5,772 bases of DNA from Actinomycetota bacterium (GCA_016870695.1 VGAV01000172.1:1-5772); one strand, 5' to 3'. Shown: positions 1 through 5,520, numbered from the stretch's first letter. Numbers and translations: made by a program. The notes: generated from the sequence alone by a model not told the origin.

Positions 1-59
1 CGGCCGCGCCGGAACCGCCCTCGCGCAGCGGCCCGGCCGCGCCGGAACCGCCCTCGCGC
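1..59 (+). repeat. 33-bp in-frame tandem repeat (11-residue unit) in the PAP2 N-terminus
   Basis: Bases 1-26 recur exactly at 34-59, giving a 33-bp period, which is 11 codons. The encoded unit reads AAPEPPSRSGP. The left edge of the window cuts the array, so more copies may lie upstream. The unit length is a multiple of three, so copy number can change without breaking the frame. Confidence 0.85.
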
Positions 60-803
60 CGCCGCGCGCCCGAGAAGGAACCGCCGTTCGCTCCGGAGAC
101 GGACGCGCCGACCCCCGCCGCAGACGCGCGCCGCGGGGTCGCGCTCACCGTCGGCGTGCTGGCGACCGTCGCCTTCGTGGTGCTGCGGCTCGTCGTCGCG
201 CTGGGCGGGCATCAGCCGCTGACCCCCGACCTCTGGTGGGACGAGGCCATGGCGGACCTCGCGAACCCGATCCTCGTCCTCGTCGCCTGGGTCCCGGCGG
301 TGGCCGGCGGCACGATCGGGATGATCGTCGCGGGGGTCGTGCTGACCGCGGTGTTCGCCGTGCGGCGCCGGTACGGGGATGCCGTGAACGTGGCGGCATC
401 CATCGTCCTCGTCGTGGCCATCGGGGCGCCGATGGCCGCCGTCATCGCCCGCCACCGGCCCGCCGGGTCGCTGGCCGAGACGATGGCGACGTCCTTCCCG
501 TCGGGGCACACGGCCGTGGCGACGACCGTCGCGGTGACCCTCGCGCTCATCCTGCGGCGACGGTGGGTGTGGGTCCTCGCGACGGTGTGGGTGCTGCTGA
601 TGATGTGGAGCCGCACGTACCTGCACGCGCATTGGCTGTCGGACGTAGTTGCGGGCGCGCTCGAGGGCATCGTCGTCGCGACCCTGCTGTGGTCCACGGT
701 GGAGGTGTTCCGCGAGCGGCGTGCCCTCCGGTCCGCCGGGCGAACGGATCCGGGAGCCGAAGTCAACAGTTCGCGGCACCTCCCGCCCGCCCCGCTAGCG
801 TGA
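1..803 (+). CDS. PAP2-family membrane phosphatase, 5' end outside window
   Basis: Probable phosphatidic-acid-phosphatase-type enzyme (PAP2 superfamily), which removes phosphate from lipid phosphates or diphosphates at the membrane. The reading frame is open from base 3 to the TGA at 801-803, with no in-frame ATG, GTG or TTG before GTG 156. That GTG falls inside the first membrane helix (it follows an RRGVALTVG stretch), so the real start is upstream. The visible N-terminus is about 45 residues rich in Pro, Ala, Glu and Arg and probably disordered, followed by several membrane helices. PAP2 motif 2 is seen as FPSGHT (PSGH codons 498-509). Motif 3 is seen as SR-x5-H-x3-D (codons 609-644). Motif 1 survives only as ARHRP; the usual Lys six residues before RP is Ala. 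The C-terminal tail of about 30 residues is polar. The family call is secure; the substrate (undecaprenyl diphosphate, phosphatidate or another) cannot be told. Confidence 0.9.
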   Translation, partial: AAPEPPSRSGPAAPEPPSRRRAPEKEPPFAPETDAPTPAADARRGVALTVGVLATVAFVVLRLVVALGGHQPLTPDLWWDEAMADLANPILVLVAWVPAVAGGTIGMIVAGVVLTAVFAVRRRYGDAVNVAASIVLVVAIGAPMAAVIARHRPAGSLAETMATSFPSGHTAVATTVAVTLALILRRRWVWVLATVWVLLMMWSRTYLHAHWLSDVVAGALEGIVVATLLWSTVEVFRERRALRSAGRTDPGAEVNSSRHLPPAPLA

Positions 804-807
804 CGAC
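796..807 (+). promoter_or_regulatory. Probable leaderless promoter of the DUF1206 gene (-10 TAGCGT)
   Basis: TAGCGT at 796-801 matches the actinobacterial -10 pattern TANNNT and lies at -12 to -7 relative to the A of ATG 808, the spacing expected if transcription starts at the start codon. No Shine-Dalgarno sequence precedes this ATG. No clear -35 hexamer is seen. The element lies inside the last codons and stop of the PAP2 gene. Confidence 0.5.
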
Positions 808-1617
808 ATGAGCTCCGCCTCCGCCGCCGCCGACAAGGCCCAGGACTCCACCGCGTTCCGCGTCGCCGCCCGCATCGGTTACGTCGTCCTCGGCCTGATC
901 CATCTCCTCATCGGCGTCGTCGCCGTCGCCGTGGCCACCGGAGGCGCCGGCGGCGGGGAGAACGCCGACCAGAGCGGCGCACTGCAGCGGGTGCACGACG
1001 CGCCCGCCGGCGCTCTGCTGCTGTGGGTCGTCGTCCTCGGACTCGCCGCGCTCGCCGTGTGGCAGATCGCCGAGGCGATCCTCGAACGGGACCCGGATGC
1101 CAAGAAGGCCTGGGGCCACCGCGCGAAATTCATCGGCACGGCGGTGGCCTATCTCGCCATCGCCGGCACGGCCCTCAGCATCGCGCTGGGCGCGCGCTCG
1201 GACTCCGCGGAGTCGACCCAGACGCTGAGCGCGCGACTCCTCGCCGTCCCCGCGGGCGTCTTCCTCCTCGTCCTCGTCGGTCTCGCCGTCGCCGCGGTCG
1301 GCGTCGCGTTCGTCATCCGCGGCATCACGCGGGCCTTCACGAAGCACCTCTCCCTCCCAAGCGGGGCGGCCGGACGCGGCATCCGCACCTTCGGGACCGT
1401 CGGCTACGTCGCCAAGGGCATCGCGGTCGGCGTCGCGGGCGTGCTCTTCGTCGTCGCCGCGCTGAAGAACGATCCCGAGGCGGCCGGCGGCATCGACGCC
1501 GGACTGCGGTCGCTCGCCGCCCTGCCCTTCGGCCAGGTGGTGCTCTGGCTCGTTGGTGTCGGCCTCGTCGTCTACGGTCTCTTCTGCTTCGCCCGGGCGC
1601 GGTACGCGCGTATGTGA
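808..1617 (+). CDS. DUF1206 domain membrane protein
   Basis: 269-residue integral membrane protein with the DUF1206 architecture: three repeats of a two-helix unit, six helices in all. Approximate helices are residues 25-44 and 69-90 (unit 1), 108-128 and 148-170 (unit 2), and 200-218 and 243-262 (unit 3). Each unit starts with an R/K-x-x-G-x-x-GY-like helix (ARIGYVVLG, RAKFIGTAVAY, RTFGTVGYVAKG) and ends in a helix followed by Arg or Lys residues, the typical internal similarity of the family. Function is unknown in the family; no catalytic motif is visible. The ATG at 808 follows the PAP2 stop by only four bases but has a -10-like TAGCGT in place of a ribosome binding site, so it may be transcribed both by readthrough and as a leaderless mRNA. 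It converges on the FUSC gene downstream. Confidence 0.9.
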   Translation: MSSASAAADKAQDSTAFRVAARIGYVVLGLIHLLIGVVAVAVATGGAGGGENADQSGALQRVHDAPAGALLLWVVVLGLAALAVWQIAEAILERDPDAKKAWGHRAKFIGTAVAYLAIAGTALSIALGARSDSAESTQTLSARLLAVPAGVFLLVLVGLAVAAVGVAFVIRGITRAFTKHLSLPSGAAGRGIRTFGTVGYVAKGIAVGVAGVLFVVAALKNDPEAAGGIDAGLRSLAALPFGQVVLWLVGVGLVVYGLFCFARARYARM

Positions 1618-1638
1618 GGCGCCGGACGCCGTACGCGC
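1606..1638 (+). terminator. Possible stem-loop overlapping the DUF1206 stop codon
   Basis: GCGCGTA (1606-1612) pairs perfectly with TACGCGC (1632-1638). Inside it GGCG (1618-1621) pairs with CGCC (1627-1630) around a CCGGA loop. The TGA at 1615-1617 lies in the internal bulge. There is no T-run, as is common for actinobacterial hairpin terminators. It may instead be a by-product of the nearby short direct repeat. Confidence 0.35.
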
Positions 1639-1657
1639 ATGTGAGGAAAAGGACGAT

Positions 1658-1678
1658 GGATGCCACCCGGCGGCATCC
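1658..1678. terminator. Bidirectional hairpin between convergent DUF1206 and FUSC genes
   Basis: GGATGCC (1658-1664) and GGCATCC (1672-1678) form a perfect 7-bp stem with a 7-base loop, in the 70-bp gap between two convergent stop codons. It is placed to end transcripts from both sides. No T-tract follows on either strand. The arms are copies of the 7-base word over-represented in this window. Confidence 0.5.
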
Positions 1679-1687
1679 CGCCCCTTG

Positions 1688-2770
1688 TCAACGCCCGGCG
1701 AACTCCCTCGACGCCTCGGTCATGCGTCGCAGGCTGATCGCCGCGTCCCATCCGTCGAGCGTCTCGACGGTCGTGGCGACCTCCGACCGGCCGAGGCTCT
1801 CGATGTAGCGGTCGAGCGTGTCGGCAGCCTCGGCGAGCGGCCCGTCGGACCCGTCAGAAGGGGCCTCGACCAGCCGGCTCTGCGCGGCGATGGCATCGGC
1901 CAGCGCGGTGCGCGCGCCGCCGGGAAGACGCGCGTCCACGCCGGAGTCGGTCAGCAGGCGGGTCAACGCGACGGTCAGGGTCCGTGTCGCCTCCGCGGAC
2001 GCGGCGAGGGCGTCGAGTCGGCGCCGGTGCAGGGCGCCCTGGTCCCGCACCCGGCGCCCGCGCGGGTTGTACCGACGGCTCTCGTCCGAGGCATCCACCT
2101 CCGCGCGGACGGAGTCGAGCGTCCGGGCGAGGTTCTGCGTGGCGGCGCCGGCGCGATGAGGGTCGAACTGCCGGTGGGCCAGCGCGCGGGCCATCTCATC
2201 GAGGTCCGACGCCAGGTCGTCGCGCAGCTGCGTCAGCCGTCGGTCGGCGCTGCGGACACGCAAGGGCGGGAAGACGAGCAGGTTCACCGCGACGCCGACG
2301 AGCACGCCGAAGGCCATCGTGACGAGATACGAGACCGAGTAGCCGTCCGGATCCGCGCCGCCCAGCAGCAGCACGAACAGGGCGGCGATCGCGACCCAGT
2401 CGCGCCCCACTCCGAGCGCGCGCACGCCCGAGAGCAGCACCCCGAGCCCGATCACGACGGCGACGGCCGCACCGCGCGGCATCCCGGCGCCGACGAGGGC
2501 GAGCGAGCCGAGTCCGAGCCCGATCCCGACGGCGAGACCGAGGATCGCCTGCGCCCCGCTCATCGCCGAGCGGGCGACCGTGGGGTACATGCTGACCAGC
2601 ACGCCCAGCGGGGCGTAGTACGAGTACTCGCTCGAGGCGAGCGGCACGAGCGGCGCGAGGTACCAGGCCAGCACGGCCGCCGCGGCCGTCTTGGCTGCGA
2701 GCAGCAGGCGCTCGCCGGTGACGGCATCGGCCCACCAGGAGCGGGGGTCCAGCAGGGGACGAGGGGTCAC
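1688..2770 (-). CDS. FUSC / aromatic acid exporter (ArAE)-type membrane protein
   Basis: 360-residue protein. The N-terminal half is a membrane domain of about six helices (approximately residues 22-43, 50-66, 73-94, 100-118, 124-138 and 146-167). A positively charged turn (FPPLRVRSADRR) follows, then a long soluble helical C-terminal domain of about 190 residues rich in Ala, Arg, Glu and Asp. This order, with the WYLAPLVP and YYAPLG segments, fits the FUSC/ArAE family, whose characterised members export aromatic acids and related compounds. The substrate here is unknown. GTG 2770 is the only plausible start: there is no in-frame ATG, GTG or TTG close upstream, and the first helix follows about 20 residues later. 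No Shine-Dalgarno sequence precedes it; a 12-codon mini-ORF ends across the start codon. It is divergent from the dehydrogenase lipoprotein and convergent with the DUF1206 gene. Confidence 0.85.
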   Translation of the reverse strand: MTPRPLLDPRSWWADAVTGERLLLAAKTAAAAVLAWYLAPLVPLASSEYSYYAPLGVLVSMYPTVARSAMSGAQAILGLAVGIGLGLGSLALVGAGMPRGAAVAVVIGLGVLLSGVRALGVGRDWVAIAALFVLLLGGADPDGYSVSYLVTMAFGVLVGVAVNLLVFPPLRVRSADRRLTQLRDDLASDLDEMARALAHRQFDPHRAGAATQNLARTLDSVRAEVDASDESRRYNPRGRRVRDQGALHRRRLDALAASAEATRTLTVALTRLLTDSGVDARLPGGARTALADAIAAQSRLVEAPSDGSDGPLAEAADTLDRYIESLGRSEVATTVETLDGWDAAISLRRMTEASREFAGR

Positions 2771-2835
2771 AGCGGTGCCCGGACGACGAGGAACAGCACC
2801 ATCCCATGCTCGGTGAACGGCCCCCGTCCGGCGCG

Positions 2836-2890
2836 GGGGTTGCCGCGATCCCGGGCAGCCGATAGCCGCCCCCGGGTCGATCGCAACCCC
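2836..2890. promoter_or_regulatory. Symmetric divergent promoter/operator region
   Basis: A dyad is centred on base 2863. Outer arms are GGGGTTGC (2836-2843) and GCAACCCC (2883-2890); inner blocks are CCCGGG at 2850-2855 and 2871-2876, all sharing the same centre. Promoter-like hexamers coincide with it. On plus, TTGCCG (2840-2845), 17 bases, then TAGCCG (2863-2868). On minus, TTGCGA (complement of 2881-2886), 16 bases, then TATCGG (complement of 2859-2864). The two -10 elements share the TA at 2863-2864, and the -35 elements lie on the dyad arms. Both -10 elements lack the final T of TANNNT, so the promoter call is moderate; the symmetry itself is exact. Confidence 0.45.
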
Positions 2891-2894
2891 TCTC

Positions 2895-2927
2895 GACCTC
2901 CCAGGTCCGCCGGGTAGGCCGGAGGTC
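2895..2927 (+). repeat. Inverted repeat in the leader of the lipoprotein gene
   Basis: GACCTCC (2895-2901) is repeated inverted as GGAGGTC (2921-2927), and GACCT-CCC-AGGTC (2895-2907) is a shorter alternative hairpin using the same left arm. The repeat ends 12 bases before the ribosome binding site. It could be an operator or a leader hairpin; chance is not excluded in DNA this GC-rich. Confidence 0.3.
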
Positions 2928-2939
2928 CGACCGCCACAC

Positions 2940-2945
2940 GAGGAG
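2940..2945 (+). promoter_or_regulatory. Ribosome binding site of the lipoprotein gene
   Basis: GAGGAG lies five bases before ATG 2951. It is the only clear Shine-Dalgarno sequence in front of a gene in this window, which supports this start and contrasts with the probably leaderless genes. Confidence 0.7.
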
Positions 2946-2950
2946 CTCCC

Positions 2951-4066
2951 ATGCCGATCCCCCTGCCGCGACGGGCCAGTGCGCTCGCCGCGATGGCCGT
3001 CTCCCTGCTCGCCCTGTCCGCGTGCGCGGAGGAGCGGACCCCGGATGCCGCCACCTCGCCGCCGTCGCCGAGCACCCCGGCGGTCCCGCCGACTCCCGGC
3101 GCACCGCAGGCGGTGATGCCCGACGGTGCCCCCGAGGTCGTGGCATCCGGTCTCGTGACCCCCTGGTCGGTGGCGTTCGCCGACACGGCGATGCTGGTCA
3201 GCGAGCGCGACACGGGGCGGATCCTCGAGGTCGTCGACGGCGGCCTGCGGACGGTGGGGGAGGTGCCGGACGTCGCGGCCCGGGGCGAAGGCGGGCTGCT
3301 CGGGATCGCGGTGGCGGACGGCGAGCTGTTCGCCTACGTCACCACGCCGGACGGCAACCGCGTGGTGGGGTTCCCGCTCGACGGCGCGGCGGGCGCGTTC
3401 GCGCTGGGCGAGCCGCGGACGCTCGTCGACGGCATCCCGGCTTCGAACATCCACAACGGCGGGCGACTGGCGTTGGGTCCGGACGGCATGCTCTACGCCA
3501 CGACCGGAGACGCGTCCGACCCCGAGCTCGCCCAGGACCCGGACTCGCTCGCGGGCAAGATCCTGCGCATCGCGCCGGACGGGTCGATCCCCGCTGACAA
3601 CCCGTTCGCGGGGTCGCCGGTCTGGAGCCTCGGTCACCGCAATCCGCAGGGCATCGGATGGGATGCCGCCGGCACGATGTTCGCGTCCGAGTTCGGGCAG
3701 GACACGTGGGACGAGCTCAACATCATCGAGCCCGGCGCGAATTACGGATGGCCGACGGTCGAGGGCGTCGGCGGGGATCCCCGCTTCGTCGACCCCGTGC
3801 AGCAGTGGGCGCCGGCCGACGCGAGTCCGAGCGGTCTGACCGTCGTCGAGGGCACGGTGTTCGTCGCCAATCTGCGGGGGCAGCGGCTGCGCGGCATCCC
3901 GACGAGCGACCCGTCGACGTCGACCGAGTACTTCGTCGGGGAGTTCGGACGCCTGCGGGACGCGGTGGTCGGCCCGGGCGGCGAGCTGTACGTCGTGACG
4001 AGCGACACGGACCGCGGGAACGGCGGTGTCGACGACATCCTGCGGGTGCCGCTGACCGCGGGGTGA
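2951..4066 (+). CDS. Secreted lipoprotein, PQQ-dependent glucose/sorbosone dehydrogenase family
   Basis: 371-residue exported lipoprotein. Residues 1-24 are a signal peptide with an Arg pair at 7-8, a hydrophobic core and lipobox LSAC, with lipidated Cys25. A Pro/Thr/Ser-rich linker (about 26-55) leads to a beta-propeller of the soluble quinoprotein glucose dehydrogenase/sorbosone dehydrogenase family (GSDH). Family motifs in order: PWSVAF, EGGLLGIAV, IHNGGRLALGPDGMLYATTGD, GKILRIAPDG, GHRNPQGIGWD and DELNIIEPGANYGWP. His168 of IHNGG matches the catalytic His of soluble glucose dehydrogenase and Arg230 of GHRNPQG the PQQ-contacting Arg, by motif alignment from memory. The likely role is oxidation of aldose sugars or related substrates outside the membrane, as for E. 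coli YliI. The substrate, and whether PQQ is bound, are unproven; no PQQ biosynthesis gene is in the window. It has its own RBS and is divergent from the FUSC gene. Confidence 0.9.
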   Translation: MPIPLPRRASALAAMAVSLLALSACAEERTPDAATSPPSPSTPAVPPTPGAPQAVMPDGAPEVVASGLVTPWSVAFADTAMLVSERDTGRILEVVDGGLRTVGEVPDVAARGEGGLLGIAVADGELFAYVTTPDGNRVVGFPLDGAAGAFALGEPRTLVDGIPASNIHNGGRLALGPDGMLYATTGDASDPELAQDPDSLAGKILRIAPDGSIPADNPFAGSPVWSLGHRNPQGIGWDAAGTMFASEFGQDTWDELNIIEPGANYGWPTVEGVGGDPRFVDPVQQWAPADASPSGLTVVEGTVFVANLRGQRLRGIPTSDPSTSTEYFVGEFGRLRDAVVGPGGELYVVTSDTDRGNGGVDDILRVPLTAG

Positions 4067-4123
4067 TCCGGCGCCGGCGACGCCTGCCGCTACCCCGACC
4101 GCGGTTCTGCGGCGATCCGGGGT

Positions 4124-4190
4124 CGAGAAACGCTCTCCGCGCCGAGAAACGCCGGGTGACGGCGTTTCCGAGTGCAGGGAGCGTTTATCG
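4124..4190. repeat. Nested four-arm palindrome between convergent genes, possible bidirectional terminator
   Basis: CGAGAAACGC occurs directly repeated at 4124-4133 and 4143-4152, then inverted as GCGTTTCCG (4162-4170) and GCGTTTATCG (4181-4190). Inner arms form a hairpin (AAACGCCG 4147-4154 with CGGCGTTT 4160-4167, five-base loop, stem extended past a bulged A). Outer arms (4124-4137 with 4177-4190) pair over 14 positions with one mismatch and one G-U. It fills most of the 137-bp gap between two convergent stop codons, so terminating both genes is the simplest role. The doubled motif also resembles a dispersed palindromic repeat. Left of it, 4067-4123 shows only the 10-bp palindrome CCGGCGCCGG at 4068-4077. 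Confidence 0.7.
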
Positions 4191-4203
4191 GGACGGACGG
4201 GGG

Positions 4204-5166
4204 TCAGCGGGGCGAGACGTAGGCGCGCCAGAGGAGGCGCGCATGCCGCGCCTTGGCCCGCTCGACGCCGTCCTCGTCGCGGCGGAGCGCGCTGAACCAC
4301 TCCGCGAACCGGCTGCCGATCGCGCCGAGGACCATCCGCACGTCGGAGTGGTCCGCGGGCGGGACGGCGGCCTCCTCGCGGGAGAGACGCCCGCGCGCGG
4401 GGAGGTCTCCGGCGAGGTGACGCGAGACCAGTCGCGCCACCCCCACGGCGTGCCCGTTGATGATGGAGTGGGCGGCCCCGCGGATCTCCCAGCGCGCGGC
4501 CGAGGGGGCGGCCGCCACGAGTCGGGAGTGGAAGCGCCGCGGCGACGGGCGGTCGAACTCGCCGCGGATGAGCAGCAGGCGCGCGGAACCGAGCCCGATC
4601 CGGTCGCTGATGCGGTAGCGCAGCATGTGCGGGAGCACTTCGAGGAAGTACAGCATCCCGCACAGGAGATACGCGGAGAGCGCCGTCATCGCCAGGTGGA
4701 ACGACTCGCGCGCGGTGGACTGGGCGAACCGCACGCCCTGCTCGAGCACCGTCGCGTGCTGCTCGTCCACGACGGGACTGACGAGCACGGCATGGCGGAG
4801 GTCGTCGCGGCGCGCGAGCACCTCGGTGACGACCTGCGTCCCCATCGAGTGGCCGATGAGCACCGGGTCCTCCAGGCCGTACCGGGCGATCACGGCCTCC
4901 ACCTGATCGGCGAAGAACGCCGGGGTGGGGGCCGCACCCGGGTGCGGCATCCCGCCGAAGCCCGGGAGGTCGAGGGCGAACACCTCTCCCTCCTGGGCGA
5001 GCAGGGGGGCGAGGAACTCGAAGTAGGTCGCCGCGACACCGATGCCGGCGATAAGGACGAAGGGCCTCCCGTCCGTCCCGGTCGACATGCGGGTGACGCG
5101 GGTCCGAGCGCCGTCGTTCACGACCGTCTGGACATCGACGTCTGCGGGAGCGATCGCGGGGGGCAT
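4204..5166 (-). CDS. Alpha/beta hydrolase fold protein
   Basis: 320 residues if started at ATG 5166 (MPPAIAPADV). The alpha/beta hydrolase core shows the oxyanion region FVLIAGIG, the strand-turn ALDLPGFGGMPHPG, the nucleophile elbow GHSMG (Ser107), the acid in LLLIRGEFDRPSP (Asp205) and the catalytic His in GAAHSIING (His233). The triad is complete, so it should be an active esterase, lipase or related hydrolase; the substrate cannot be told. A hydrophobic stretch around FHLAMTALSAYLLCGMLYF lies where a cap domain is usual. About 60 charged residues follow the last core helix, longer than a minimal family member. No signal peptide is seen, so it is probably cytoplasmic. Alternative starts are ATG 5184 and TTG 5232; I prefer 5166 because CATCCT lies at -12 to -7 from it, a leaderless-type position. 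Convergent with the lipoprotein, divergent from DUF3072. Confidence 0.85.
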   Translation of the reverse strand: MPPAIAPADVDVQTVVNDGARTRVTRMSTGTDGRPFVLIAGIGVAATYFEFLAPLLAQEGEVFALDLPGFGGMPHPGAAPTPAFFADQVEAVIARYGLEDPVLIGHSMGTQVVTEVLARRDDLRHAVLVSPVVDEQHATVLEQGVRFAQSTARESFHLAMTALSAYLLCGMLYFLEVLPHMLRYRISDRIGLGSARLLLIRGEFDRPSPRRFHSRLVAAAPSAARWEIRGAAHSIINGHAVGVARLVSRHLAGDLPARGRLSREEAAVPPADHSDVRMVLGAIGSRFAEWFSALRRDEDGVERAKARHARLLWRAYVSPR

Positions 5167-5168
5167 CG

Positions 5169-5194
5169 GTCCAGGATGCCGCATCGGCCTGGAC
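5169..5194. promoter_or_regulatory. Operator-like inverted repeat upstream of the hydrolase start
   Basis: GTCCAGG (5169-5175) and CCTGGAC (5188-5194) form a perfect 7-bp inverted repeat two bases upstream of the hydrolase ATG. A smaller palindrome, GATGC-C-GCATC (5175-5185), lies inside it with a centre shifted by 1.5 bases. It overlaps the proposed -10 region of the hydrolase, where a repressor could act. If translation starts at 5184 most of it would be coding. Confidence 0.3.
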
Positions 5195-5260
5195 GGGCGC
5201 CGGTGCGCGCCCGGTCCCCGCGGCGCTGTCAAGACCGGGGGCGGTGTCGGAGGAGCGGCC

Positions 5261-5273
5261 TAGCCTCGACAGC
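5261..5273 (+). promoter_or_regulatory. Probable leaderless promoter of the DUF3072 gene (-10 TAGCCT)
   Basis: TAGCCT at 5261-5266 fits TANNNT and lies at -13 to -8 relative to ATG 5274, consistent with transcription starting at the start codon. GGAGGAG at 5249-5255 is 18 bases from the ATG, too far to act as its Shine-Dalgarno. The rest of the 107-bp divergent gap shows no convincing -35. Confidence 0.5.
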
Positions 5274-5513
5274 ATGACCGATGCTCCGCGTGAAGAAGAA
5301 ACCCTCGGCGCCGCTCGTGAGAGCGACAACCCCGCCGAGAAGGACCCGTCCGACTGGGTCACCGGCGACGAGCCGATGACCGCGCCCCAGCGCAGCTACC
5401 TCGACACCCTCGCCCGCCAGGCCGGCGAGGAGATCCCGGCGGATCTGACGAAGGCCGAGGCGTCCGAGCAGATCGAGCGCCTGCAGTCCGAGACCGGTCG
5501 TTCCTCCGACTGA
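5274..5513 (+). CDS. Small acidic DUF3072 family protein
   Basis: 79-residue soluble acidic protein. The core DPSDWVTGDEPMTAPQRSYLDTLARQAGEE followed by ADLTKAEASEQIERLQ matches the DUF3072 family, a short actinobacterial domain of unknown function; the final helix recalls the T-K-x-E-A-S segment of small DNA- or nucleotide-associated helical domains, but I claim no activity. The N-terminal 25 residues are Asp/Glu-rich and probably disordered. ATG 5274 is chosen over the in-frame GTG 5244 because the conserved part starts later, the extra ten residues add nothing, and a -10-like TAGCCT sits between the two, so an mRNA from that promoter would begin at the ATG. Divergent from the hydrolase and convergent with the regulator on its right. 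Confidence 0.88.
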   Translation: MTDAPREEETLGAARESDNPAEKDPSDWVTGDEPMTAPQRSYLDTLARQAGEEIPADLTKAEASEQIERLQSETGRSSD

Positions 5514-5520
5514 CCCGCCC

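Noticed and set aside
377..401. Perfect 8-bp inverted repeat GGATGCCG/CGGCATCC inside the PAP2 gene, considered as a terminator or operator
   Set aside because: It lies mid-gene between membrane helices and is explained by two copies of the over-represented 7-base word in opposite orientation.
1656..1808. 50-codon plus-strand ORF starting at ATG 1656 with a purine-rich AGGAAAAGG upstream
   Set aside because: It runs antisense to the 3' end of the FUSC gene, starts inside the convergent terminator hairpin, and its composition (Arg/Ser/Pro-rich) is that of a shadow frame.
5167..5232. Longer hydrolase N-terminus from TTG 5232 or ATG 5184
   Set aside because: The extra residues (rich in Arg, Pro, Gly) look untranslated, TTG is a rare start, and no ribosome binding site supports either.
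5244..5273. Upstream GTG start for the DUF3072 protein
   Set aside because: It would place the -10-like TAGCCT inside the coding sequence and adds ten residues unlike the family; ATG 5274 fits better.
3658..5277. Long plus-strand open frame of 539 codons
   Set aside because: It overlaps the lipoprotein in another frame and is antisense to the hydrolase; Arg/Gly-rich with no domain. High-GC shadow.
1688..5362. Very long minus-strand open frame of 1224 codons spanning several genes
   Set aside because: Only its last 360 codons (from GTG 2770) resemble a protein, the FUSC gene. The rest is antisense to the lipoprotein and out of frame with the hydrolase, an artefact of very high GC.
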